NCBI RefSeq assembly: GCF_003939025.1 | Contig: NZ_RQIH01000021.1 | Span: forward strand, 49,185 to 113,184 | From: Rhizobium sophoriradicis | Lineage (GTDB): Bacteria; Pseudomonadota; Alphaproteobacteria; Rhizobiales; Rhizobiaceae | Reading direction: 5' to 3' | DNA: 64,000 nt | In this document: positions 9,864 to 18,633 of the stretch, in pieces | Numbering within the stretch: the first letter of the stretch is position 1 | Layout of the letters: each line of letters opens with the position of its first letter | Made by a program: the position numbers and the translations under genes | Notes under the pieces: model-generated | Databases searched by the model: none | What the model saw: the letters and a program-made list of their open reading frames with translations, nothing else | What the model was told of the DNA's origin: nothing

Positions 9864-9944
9864 CCTTACCGGTCGGCCAATGTCGCTCCGATTGGATCCT
9901 TAGAGCCGCGGCGCCGCCACGGCGAAAACATAAGGACCCAATAC

Positions 9945-10700
9945 ATGACTACAAAAGAACTTCTTGATTATGACGATGTCGGAGACGCCCTGCGCGAAGG
10001 TCGGGCGCTTCGCCCGGCGCGGGGATATCGCTTTCTGCTCGCTGACGGCGATCTCAATTTTCAGCAGCGTCAGGTGAGCGATCCCGTGCCGCTCGGCCGC
10101 CAGGTGCTGGAGGCCGCATCTCTCGATCCTCGGCACGGCTATAGCCTCTTTGCGATCTTGCAATCGGGCGAATTCGAGGATGTGCGCTTGAACAAACCCT
10201 TCGACCTGCGCGAGCGTGGGGCCGAGCGTTTCATTGCTTTCCAGTCGGATCGCGAATTCAAGCTGACGCTGAACGATGACGAACTGCGCTGGGGCAAGCC
10301 CGTCATTAGCGGTGCTGTCCTTTATGGCCTGGCCAAGCCGGGAGACAGCGAGGCGGTATTCCTCGAGGTTCCGGGCGGTGAAGATCGCCTGATCGAACAC
10401 GACGAGCTGATCGATCTGACCGGCGCCGGCATCGAGCGTTTCATCACCGCGCGCAAGCCGCCGGCGACCTTTGAAATCATCGTCAATTCGCGCCTTCGCA
10501 CGGTAGACGCACAAACGGTCACGTTCGAGCAGGTCGTGCAGCTCGCCTTTCCGGGCCAGCATGAGCCGAATGTCGTTTTCTCGATGACTTATCGGCACGC
10601 GGCGTCAGCGCCTCATGCCGGAGAACTCGGGGCCGGCGGCTCTGTCGATGTCAAGAAGAAGGGCACGGTGTTTAATGTCACGCGCACTGTTCAATCGTAA
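9945..10700 (+). CDS. Multiubiquitin-domain protein (tandem ubiquitin-like repeats)
   Basis: A 251-residue protein that reads as about three tandem beta-grasp ubiquitin-like units (roughly residues 18-100, 101-170 and 171-251). The last ends with the multiubiquitin-family pattern of a YRHA strand, a GGSVDVKKKG turn and FNVTRTVQS. There is no C-terminal Gly-Gly. Immediately downstream are an E1-like protein and a DUF6527 protein, the gene trio known from bacterial multiubiquitin loci. It is probably the modifier substrate of the E1. How it is processed and what it is attached to cannot be told here, because no JAB protease gene is seen nearby. Confidence 0.8.
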   Translation: MTTKELLDYDDVGDALREGRALRPARGYRFLLADGDLNFQQRQVSDPVPLGRQVLEAASLDPRHGYSLFAILQSGEFEDVRLNKPFDLRERGAERFIAFQSDREFKLTLNDDELRWGKPVISGAVLYGLAKPGDSEAVFLEVPGGEDRLIEHDELIDLTGAGIERFITARKPPATFEIIVNSRLRTVDAQTVTFEQVVQLAFPGQHEPNVVFSMTYRHAASAPHAGELGAGGSVDVKKKGTVFNVTRTVQS

Positions 10701-11847
10701 TCCGGACCTCAAGCGCCTGCTGGACGAAGGCTACTTCGTCCAGCAGCAGGGCGGCTATCTCGTCATGCGCGAGATCCCTTATATCGACGAGCGCCGACAG
10801 CTGCGCATCGGCACGTTGATCTCCAGCCTCACGCTCGCGGGCGATCAGACGCGTACGCCCGATACGCATGTCGTCCACTGGGACGGTGATTTTCCATGCC
10901 ATGCCAATGGCGTTCGAATTCAAGGGATTTCGCACGCGAGCGGCGCCTTCAACCTCGGCCACGGCTTGAAGGCGACGCACAGCTTCTCGAGCAAGCCGGA
11001 AGGCGGCTACGCGGACTACCACCACAAGATGACGAGCTACGCGAACATCATCGCGGGCCCTGCGGCAGTGCTGAAACCCGGTTCGACCGCACGTACCTTT
11101 CGCGAGCCCGAACAGGAGGAAGAGAGCGTCTTCAACTATGTCGAGACTGCCTCCGACCGCGTTGGTATCGGCGCGCTGACCGGACGGCTCGTCGACGAGC
11201 GCATCGCAATTATCGGGCTCGGCGGCACTGGCGGCTACATTCTCGACCTCGTCGCGAAAACACCGGTTTGCGAAATCCGGATATTCGACAGCGATGAGTT
11301 TCTGACCCACAACGCGTTCCGCGCGCCAGGCGCTCCGAGCCTGGACGAGCTCCGAGAAGCGCCCAAGAAGGTTGAATATCTGAAGCGCATTTATAGCCGC
11401 ATGCACCGCAACATCGTGGCGAACGATGTCGCTCTGAACGCTGACAACCTTCACCTTCTCGACGGCGTGACCTTTGCGTTCCTGTCCCTTGATGCGGGTG
11501 AGGCGAAGCGGTCGATCGTGGAGAAACTCCATACAATCGGAGCCGGGTTTGTCGATGTCGGCATGGGGCTTGAGCTCGAAGAAGGGTCGCTGGGCGGCAT
11601 ACTGCGGGTGACCGCCAGCACGCCCGAGAAGCGGGATCACGTGCCGCAGCGCATTTCCTTTGTGGGCGGCGGCGCCAAGGACATCTACGCCTCCAACATC
11701 CAGGTGGCAGACTTCAACGCACTCAATGCCGTTCTCGCGGTGGTGAAGTGGAAGAAGATCCGCGGCTTCTATCGCGATCTCGAGCAGGAGCATCACTGCA
11801 CCTACACGACCGACGGCAACATGCTGATCAACGGAGACCTCGCATGA
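10675..11847 (+). CDS. ThiF/E1-like ubiquitin-activating enzyme with DUF6791-type N-terminus
   Basis: A 390-residue protein from the ATG at 10675, overlapping the multiubiquitin gene by 26 bp. The first ~150 residues form an uncharacterised N-terminal domain of the kind found on bacterial E1 proteins of multiubiquitin loci (DUF6791). The second half is a Rossmann-type ThiF/MoeB/E1 adenylation domain: GLGGTGG near 180, then IFDSDEF and HNAFR (metal/ATP contacts), a KKVEYLKR helix and a FLSLDAG strand. A Cys in HHCTYTTDG near the C-terminus is a candidate thioester residue. It should adenylate the C-terminus of a ubiquitin-like partner with ATP. Fold is certain; domain name and catalytic Cys are less so. 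Confidence 0.85.
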   Translation: MSRALFNRNPDLKRLLDEGYFVQQQGGYLVMREIPYIDERRQLRIGTLISSLTLAGDQTRTPDTHVVHWDGDFPCHANGVRIQGISHASGAFNLGHGLKATHSFSSKPEGGYADYHHKMTSYANIIAGPAAVLKPGSTARTFREPEQEEESVFNYVETASDRVGIGALTGRLVDERIAIIGLGGTGGYILDLVAKTPVCEIRIFDSDEFLTHNAFRAPGAPSLDELREAPKKVEYLKRIYSRMHRNIVANDVALNADNLHLLDGVTFAFLSLDAGEAKRSIVEKLHTIGAGFVDVGMGLELEEGSLGGILRVTASTPEKRDHVPQRISFVGGGAKDIYASNIQVADFNALNAVLAVVKWKKIRGFYRDLEQEHHCTYTTDGNMLINGDLA

Positions 11848-12287
11848 TAAGGCACCAAAGACTTGCGCATCGTTTTGTCGAGCATATCCCCGAGCGCCTT
11901 GAGGCAGGTGTCCTTTACGTGTCAATGGACTATGCGACGTCGGCCCACAGTTGTTGCTGTGGCTGCGGCGAGGAGGTGATCGTCCCCTTCACGCCGACGG
12001 ACTGGAAGATGACGTTCGACGGCGAAACCATCTCGCTTCGTCCGTCGATTGGCAATTGGACGCTGAAGTGCCGGTCACACTATGTGATCGACCGAAGCAA
12101 GGTGATCGAAGCAGGCCCGTGGAGTGACGAGCAGATCGAGGCCGAGCGTCGTCGCGATAGCGCCGCCAAGGCCCGCTTCTACGGCCAGCCTTCAAAGGTC
12201 GAACCTTCTGCCCATCCCGCTCCGGCATCGCCCCAACGCAGTATCTGGCAACGGATCTGGGCGTGGATATCGGCACCTAAGCAATAA
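11844..12287 (+). CDS. DUF6527-type cysteine-rich protein of the ubiquitin-like operon
   Basis: A 147-residue protein from the ATG that overlaps the E1 stop (ATGA at 11844). It has a dense cysteine block (C37, C38, C39, C41) and a second site with C76 and H79, a likely zinc ribbon. The region after residue 100 is a basic, Ser/Pro-rich tail with a Trp-rich end (WQRIWAWIS) that could touch a membrane or partner. This family accompanies multiubiquitin and E1 genes. It occupies the operon position where an E2 or deubiquitinase would be expected, but has no recognisable E2 Cys motif or JAMM motif. Role unknown. Confidence 0.7.
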   Translation: MIRHQRLAHRFVEHIPERLEAGVLYVSMDYATSAHSCCCGCGEEVIVPFTPTDWKMTFDGETISLRPSIGNWTLKCRSHYVIDRSKVIEAGPWSDEQIEAERRRDSAAKARFYGQPSKVEPSAHPAPASPQRSIWQRIWAWISAPKQ

Positions 12288-12468
12288 ACCTGTGAGTTAC
12301 ATTGCGGCGCAAGCATATCGCGCCGAAGTGTACTTTCAAACCGTTGCTTGTACCTCGTAAGAAAGACCGTGCGGGCCCGAAAAGGCGGAAGGTTCGCGCG
12401 GTCCGACAGCACTGCGAAGCCGACCGGGAACAAACCACAACGGGGTTCGGCCAGGAAAGGAAACACCC

Positions 12469-15123
12469 ATGACAACCGCAAGTCGGTCCACACTTGTCGT
12501 CCATGGCCGCCTCGCTATGCGGGAAGCCCGGCTTGCGGCAGCGCGCGACGGTCGCCACGGCCTCCAGATCATGTCTTTTGAGCAGGCGGCTGTGCGGCTT
12601 GCTGGCGGTTTCGCCCGCCCGATCGACGAGGAAAGTCTGCGCGCGGCAATTCAAACGGTTTTGCCAGATACCCCCATGGGCGAACTCGAAAGCATCAAGA
12701 TGCTGCCGGGCATGATTGGCGCAGCCGCGGACACACTTCACAAGGCATGGCGCGCAGGCATCGAACTCGCAGTTCGGGCAGGTGAACATCCGCGCCTCGA
12801 CGCCATTGCTGGGCTGGAGGCTGCAGTCCTTGCGCAACTCCCGGAAGGGATGATGCGCCCAGTCGATATTGTAGCCATTGCAAGCAGCCGTATTGCTCAC
12901 GCACCGGCGATTTTCGGCGACATTGAAATCGTTGGGCTGACGGAACTGTCTCCGTGCTGGCGTCCGCTGGTCAAGCAGCTTGCCGATCAGATCCCGGTGC
13001 GATGGACGGCCGGCCCCCGCTCAGTCCCGGCCTGGTTGGGCGGTTGCGGCATCACCGTCGTCCAGGGCGAGGCTGAAGAGCCGGCGGTCCGTTCCATCAG
13101 TGCCGCCACCGCCTACCACGAAGCCATCGAGGCGATGCGCTGGGCGCGTGCGTTGCTCGCCTCGGGCATCTCTCCCTCCGAAATCGCCATCGCGACGGCT
13201 TCTCCGGCCGATTATGACGACCATTTCCTGGCGTTGCGCGGCGACGCCAATATCGACCTGCATTTCGTTCACGGCGTGCGCGCCGTCGCGACGCGCGAGG
13301 GACAGGCGGCCGCGGCACTTGCCGACATCGTCGTGCGCGGCCTCACGCAATCACGTCTGCGCCGCCTAGCATCGCTGTGTCGAGAATCGGCGCCTCTGTC
13401 TGGGCTTCCGGACGGGTGGCTGCGAGTCCTGCCGAGCGATGCGCCTTTGTCGACATCGGCCGCGTGGAGCCGTCTGCTTGCACGCCTCAGGCCGGACGAC
13501 TGGCCCGATCGCACGGACCACGTACCGGCTTTGCGGGCGGTGGTCGAGATATTGGCAAAGGGACCGGATGCCGCGCAGGAGATAGGCGCTGCCTTCCTCA
13601 CAGGCCGGGCGCTGTCCATCTGGCGAAAGGCGCTGCTTGCCGGGCCCGCCGCGTCCATCGACGTCACCCTCGATACATTGAAGCAAGATGACGGGCTGGA
13701 GGCCTGCGTGTCGGTCGCGTGGATGCCGGCAAGCGCGCTTGCCGCATCGCCCCGACAGTTCGTTCGGCTGATCGGTCTCAACTCGTCTCGTTGGCCGCGC
13801 GGGATTGCTGAAGACAGGCTGATACCAGATCATGTTATCCCGACTGCCGAGCTTGACCCTCTTCCCGTCAGCCTCGCCGATCGCAGGGATTTCGAAACAA
13901 TCCTCGCGACCACCAGAGGTGAAGTCGTCCTCTCGCGCGCCCGTCGTGACAGCGATGGGCGTCTGCTGGGTCGCAGCCCGTTGTCGACCCTTCATGGCGA
14001 CGAAATATATGTGCGTCGCAATGCAATCCCTCAGCATGCCTTCAGCGAAACCGACCGACTGATGGCTCGGCCGCAGGAGTTTGCCGCTGATCCTCAGGCG
14101 ATCGGCTCCCGCAACTGCTGGCGAGACTGGCAGTCGACCGGCATCACCCCTCATGATGGCCTCATCCGACCTGATCATCCGCTCGTTCTTTCTGTGCTTG
14201 AGCGGACCCAGTCGGCCAGTTCGCTGAAAACCTTGCTGCGCAGCGCGCTCGGCTTTCTCTGGCGCTACGCTTTCGGCTGGAAGTCACCGCAGAGCAGCGC
14301 CGAGCCTCTCGTGCTCGACGCCCTTGCAGCGGGCGATCTCGTTCACCTCGTACTCGATCGCGCCTTGCGGAATCTCGAAACAGCCGGAGGGCTGGCTTCC
14401 GCCGATGCCTCTGCCATCGAGGGAGCCGTTAACGAGGCCGTGGAGGCGGTAGCACTCGATTGGGAAAGCGAACGCCCCATTCCCCCCAATGTCATATGGG
14501 GCCGAACACTCGCTGACGTGCGCCTTTTGGCTGGTCAGGCGCTTGCCTATGGCGACCCGCATCTGCCGGGCAGCCGCTCTTATGGCGAAGTGCCCTTCGG
14601 TGGCTCCGAACCCAAATCGGCGGCAGAGCTTCCATGGGATGCGAGCTTGCCCGTGACAATTCCGGACACCGGGTTTCGCATTGCCGGTTACATCGATCGG
14701 CTCGATGTTGCCGGCGACGGTAGCCGTGCGCTTGTTCGCGACTACAAGACCGGAAAGCCTCCCAAAGGCGAAATTCGGCTGAATGGAGGACGCGAACTCC
14801 AGCGCTGCCTCTACGCTTTCGCCGTGAAGGCGCTCTTGGGCGACCATGTCGCGATCAGCGCATCACTGCTTTATCCGCGCGAAGCGATCGACCTTCAGCT
14901 CGATGATCCAGAAGCGACGCTAGCGGAAATCATCCAGCATCTGCGGGCGGCGCGAAGTGCGTTCGCGAGTGGCGCCGCTCTGCCAGGTCCTGATACCGGC
15001 AGCGATTATGACGATCTCGCTTTCGCCTTGCCGGCGAATGCTAGCGCCACGTACTGCAAACGCAAGCAATCCGCCGCGACAGAGCGGCTTGGCGAAGTCG
15101 CTCAGGTCTGGGAGGCGGAATAA
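12469..15123 (+). CDS. AddB-like PD-(D/E)XK nuclease / inactivated helicase subunit
   Basis: An 884-residue protein. The N-terminal two thirds resemble AddB/RexB inactive helicase domains without an intact Walker A. The C-terminal part is a RecB-family nuclease with an apparently complete active site: IDRLD near 745, RDYKTGK near 758 and the QxxxY-like LQRCLYAF soon after. It starts 181 bp after the ubiquitin-like operon and its TAA overlaps the start of the AddA-like gene, so the two subunits are translationally coupled. By analogy to AddAB it would degrade or process double-strand DNA ends. It is unlikely to be the housekeeping AddB because it sits on an ICE in a defence island. Confidence 0.8.
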   Translation: MTTASRSTLVVHGRLAMREARLAAARDGRHGLQIMSFEQAAVRLAGGFARPIDEESLRAAIQTVLPDTPMGELESIKMLPGMIGAAADTLHKAWRAGIELAVRAGEHPRLDAIAGLEAAVLAQLPEGMMRPVDIVAIASSRIAHAPAIFGDIEIVGLTELSPCWRPLVKQLADQIPVRWTAGPRSVPAWLGGCGITVVQGEAEEPAVRSISAATAYHEAIEAMRWARALLASGISPSEIAIATASPADYDDHFLALRGDANIDLHFVHGVRAVATREGQAAAALADIVVRGLTQSRLRRLASLCRESAPLSGLPDGWLRVLPSDAPLSTSAAWSRLLARLRPDDWPDRTDHVPALRAVVEILAKGPDAAQEIGAAFLTGRALSIWRKALLAGPAASIDVTLDTLKQDDGLEACVSVAWMPASALAASPRQFVRLIGLNSSRWPRGIAEDRLIPDHVIPTAELDPLPVSLADRRDFETILATTRGEVVLSRARRDSDGRLLGRSPLSTLHGDEIYVRRNAIPQHAFSETDRLMARPQEFAADPQAIGSRNCWRDWQSTGITPHDGLIRPDHPLVLSVLERTQSASSLKTLLRSALGFLWRYAFGWKSPQSSAEPLVLDALAAGDLVHLVLDRALRNLETAGGLASADASAIEGAVNEAVEAVALDWESERPIPPNVIWGRTLADVRLLAGQALAYGDPHLPGSRSYGEVPFGGSEPKSAAELPWDASLPVTIPDTGFRIAGYIDRLDVAGDGSRALVRDYKTGKPPKGEIRLNGGRELQRCLYAFAVKALLGDHVAISASLLYPREAIDLQLDDPEATLAEIIQHLRAARSAFASGAALPGPDTGSDYDDLAFALPANASATYCKRKQSAATERLGEVAQVWEAE

Positions 15124-18100
15124 TGAATACCATGCCAAGGATTCTCAAGGATGATGGCGCCCGGCGCGATGCCATCAGCGGACACGACCGTTCGATCCTG
15201 GTTGAGGCCGGCGCCGGTTCGGGCAAGACTGCCGTCATGGCGGGGCGCATTGCCGTCATGCTGGCGCAGGGTGTTGCACCGCGTGCTATTGCGGCAGTCA
15301 CGTTCACGGAACTCGCCGCGAGTGAACTTCTTTCCCGCGTACGCGACTTCGTCACCGATCTCGCCGCAGGTCGCATCGCGCCCGAACTCCGCGTCGGGCT
15401 GCCGAACGGTCTGTCGCAAGCGCAACGCGATAATCTCATCATCGCGAGCGCGGCCATCGACGAGATCACCTGCTCGACCATCCACGGCTTCTGTCAGCGT
15501 CTGATCAAGCCCTACCCTGCCGACGCGGATATCGATCCCGGCGCCAGCGTCATGGACCGCAACCAGGCGGACCTCAACTTTCTAGAAACTGTCGATGACT
15601 GGCTCCGAGAACGCTTGTCGGGCGATCAGGGTGGGATCCTCGCCGAGATGGTGTTGCACAGTCCTGGCGAGACGGTTGCGCTCATGCACAAGATCGCCGA
15701 AGCGCTACGACGGCGCAGGAGCCTCGTCGCGCCAGCGGTAACACCGCTGCCCGAGCATTTGCAGGCATTTCGCCAGGCAGCCGATAGCCTCTCTGCCTTC
15801 ATGCGAGCCGCCGGCGTCATTGAGCCGGAGACCGAGGTCTACGCGGCTCGCTTTTCCGAAATGGCTACGCGCCTGCCAACTGCAGCGCACGCATCAACGC
15901 CTGCAGGTCTCGTCGGATTATTGGTCTCACGCCCCCATCCTGATTTGTGCACCAAGGCTGGCGGCTTTTTATCCTATCGCAAGAAGGGCAAATGGGCCGC
16001 GGCCGCAAAGCAGGCGGGACTTTCCAAGGCCGACGGCGAGCGGCTGAATGATGCTGCGGAGGGCTCCTATGATGCCTGCTGCGCAGCATGGACCGCCCTT
16101 CTCCAGGCCGCGTCCAGCCAGGTGCTCGCGGCGCTGATCGATGAGGCACGGCCAATCTTGGTGCGCTATCGAGAGCACAAGCGCGCCAGCGCCCAGCTCG
16201 ATTTCGACGACCTCATATATGCTGCACGTGATCTGCTGCGCGACCACGAGGCGGTACGGCAGGCGCTTGGACAGCGCTACGCCCGCGTCCTCGTCGACGA
16301 GTTTCAGGATACCGATCCCCTCCAAGCGGAAATCTTCTGGCGCTTGTGCGGCGATCCCGTGAACGACCAGCAGGATTGGACCAGCTTCCGAATTCGACCC
16401 GGCGCACTCTTCCTTGTCGGCGATCCGAAGCAGGCCATTTATCGCTTTCGCGGAGCGGACGTCGGTGCCTATGTTCAGGCGCGCGCGGCCTTCGCGACAC
16501 AGGATGCGGACAGCCTGGTGTCAATCTCGACTAATTTCCGCTCTTGCGCCTCGATCCTGACATTCGTCAACGAGCGCTTCGAGGCGATTCTGTCAGCGGA
16601 TGGCCAGCCCGGCTTCACGGCGCTCGATCCTTTCCACAATGATCGCGGCGAAAGCCTCTGCGTCGCCGCCCTCGACATTGCCGCCGCGGACGCAGACGGG
16701 AAGGCCAGTGCCGAACGGCAACGTGACGCGGAAGCCGACGCCGTGGCCGAGCTCTGCGCCCGGTTGATCGGCAGTCATCACATTCTCGACCGAAAAAGTG
16801 GTGAGGACCGGCTGTGTCAGCCTGGCGATATCGCTCTCCTTGCCCCGACCGGCGCGGATCTGTGGCGCTATGAAGAAGCATTGGAGCGGCGCGGCATTCC
16901 AGTGGCGACACAGGCTGGCAAGGGCCTTTTCCGCCGGCAGGAGATTCAGGATCTGATTGCGATCACCCGAGTGCTGGCCGATCGCCGGGACACTCTGGCA
17001 CTGGGTGCGCTACTGCGCGGCCCACTTGTCGGGCTGAGCGAAGAAGAGCTGCTGGATATCAGCTGGACGCTGCCGCGCTCGGAGGACGAATCTGAACGAA
17101 TCCCCCGTCTCGATCTTGGCGTCGATCCGGCAGCTATCGGTCATCTTCTAGCTCGCGATGTTATTCAAAAGCTGCAGGCGCTTCATCGGCGCAGCAACAG
17201 CACAACACCACACGCGCTTCTCTCGCAGGCCATAGATGTATTGCGGGTGCGTCCTATCCTCCTTGAACGGCACCGCGGTCAGGCGGAGCGCGCACTCGCC
17301 AATGTCGATCTCTATCTCAGTCTGTCGACGAACTATGCGGTCCGCGGCTTGCGGGCATTCTCCGAGGCGATGACGGCAGCGTGGACCGACGAGGCACGCG
17401 CCGTCGAGGGCCGGCCTGATGCTCAGGAAGAAGCCGTGGCGCTCTTCACCATGCACGCTGCCAAGGGTCTCGAATGGCCGGTGGTCATTCCAATCAACAC
17501 TATGACCGGTGTGATGGCGCCGGACAGCGCGTTAATCGACCGGCAGAACGATACATTCTACTGCCCAATTCTCGGGGTCCAACCGTCAGGCTATGACGCC
17601 GCGCGGCAGGCAGAAAAGGACGAACTCGACCGCGAACGTGTCCGTCTCTGGTATGTCGCCGCGACCCGTGCCCGGGAGTTACTGGTTCTTCCGCGTATCG
17701 ACGTGAGTCCTTCGAAGTCGGCGTGGATCAGTCTCGTCGACTTGTCGATCGCATCGCTTGCCGTGCTGGACGCGTCGCACTTGCCGCCAGATGCCGTGGT
17801 AGTTGACGGCGGCGTGAGCAACGGCCAGACGCGCGAGGCTTTCGCCACCGAGGCAGGCGCGATCACCGATCGGCAGACGCGCTTGACGTGGCTTGCCCCA
17901 AGCCGCGACGAGAACGCGGCCGGTACTGTGTTGCTGGAGGAGGAAGCCGACATCTGGGCCAGTTCGGACGATGAACCACCGACAGAGATCGAGGTTCTCG
18001 CCTCCGTGCAGGGTGGCCGCGAGCGCGGGCTCATCCTGCACAAGCTGATGGAAGAGGTTTTGACCGGCGAAACCAGCGCTGACGAAACCGCGCTTGTCAC

Positions 18101-18521
18101 GCGCACCGAGACTCTGATCCGCGCGCTCGGCAAGATCCCTGTCGCAGATCCGGCCGCCGGGCTCGCCCCGAAGGAACTGGCAGGCTGCGTCAGCCGGACG
18201 CTTGCGCTGCCGGAAATCGCGTCCCTGCGGTCAAGCCTGCTCGCCGAGTTTCCTGTCTATGCTCTACGGGCTGAGGACGATGAAATAGTCGCAACGGCAG
18301 GCATCGCCGATGCTCTAACAGTCAACCGCGAGGGCCGCCCAATTGTAGTGGTCGATTGGAAGAGCGATGTGAACCCGGATCCAAAGACATTGGACCATTA
18401 CCGCGGCCAGATTCACGCGTATCTCGAAATGACGGGCGCCGAGCTGGGCCTGATCGTGCTGATGACGAGCGCGACGGTAATCGTTGTCAACCCCGCAAAA
18501 GTGCCTTCGCCGCCATCCTGA
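15123..18521 (+). CDS. AddA-like UvrD helicase with C-terminal nuclease
   Basis: A 1132-residue SF1 helicase-nuclease. Motifs: EAGAGSGKT near residue 31, DEFQDTDP near 391, GDPKQAIYRFRG near 435, FTMHAAKGLEW near 778, and a C-terminal RecB-type nuclease with VVDWKSD near 1077 followed by a GQIHAYLE helix. Its start codon shares a base with the AddB-like stop. Together the pair should form a two-motor/two-nuclease DNA-end-processing complex. Length and domain order match AddA. Chromosomal AddAB is essential for recombination, whereas this accessory copy more likely acts on foreign DNA; that is inference. Confidence 0.85.
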   Translation: MNTMPRILKDDGARRDAISGHDRSILVEAGAGSGKTAVMAGRIAVMLAQGVAPRAIAAVTFTELAASELLSRVRDFVTDLAAGRIAPELRVGLPNGLSQAQRDNLIIASAAIDEITCSTIHGFCQRLIKPYPADADIDPGASVMDRNQADLNFLETVDDWLRERLSGDQGGILAEMVLHSPGETVALMHKIAEALRRRRSLVAPAVTPLPEHLQAFRQAADSLSAFMRAAGVIEPETEVYAARFSEMATRLPTAAHASTPAGLVGLLVSRPHPDLCTKAGGFLSYRKKGKWAAAAKQAGLSKADGERLNDAAEGSYDACCAAWTALLQAASSQVLAALIDEARPILVRYREHKRASAQLDFDDLIYAARDLLRDHEAVRQALGQRYARVLVDEFQDTDPLQAEIFWRLCGDPVNDQQDWTSFRIRPGALFLVGDPKQAIYRFRGADVGAYVQARAAFATQDADSLVSISTNFRSCASILTFVNERFEAILSADGQPGFTALDPFHNDRGESLCVAALDIAAADADGKASAERQRDAEADAVAELCARLIGSHHILDRKSGEDRLCQPGDIALLAPTGADLWRYEEALERRGIPVATQAGKGLFRRQEIQDLIAITRVLADRRDTLALGALLRGPLVGLSEEELLDISWTLPRSEDESERIPRLDLGVDPAAIGHLLARDVIQKLQALHRRSNSTTPHALLSQAIDVLRVRPILLERHRGQAERALANVDLYLSLSTNYAVRGLRAFSEAMTAAWTDEARAVEGRPDAQEEAVALFTMHAAKGLEWPVVIPINTMTGVMAPDSALIDRQNDTFYCPILGVQPSGYDAARQAEKDELDRERVRLWYVAATRARELLVLPRIDVSPSKSAWISLVDLSIASLAVLDASHLPPDAVVVDGGVSNGQTREAFATEAGAITDRQTRLTWLAPSRDENAAGTVLLEEEADIWASSDDEPPTEIEVLASVQGGRERGLILHKLMEEVLTGETSADETALVTRTETLIRALGKIPVADPAAGLAPKELAGCVSRTLALPEIASLRSSLLAEFPVYALRAEDDEIVATAGIADALTVNREGRPIVVVDWKSDVNPDPKTLDHYRGQIHAYLEMTGAELGLIVLMTSATVIVVNPAKVPSPPS

Positions 18522-18633
18522 CGACGAGACCTCCATAGCCTGCAGAACACCTCATCGGCTTGTTTCGTAGCGGTGACGACCACCGCCGCAGGACCGAGCC
18601 GCCGGTTTAACTCACTGCCTAAGACGGATTTGC

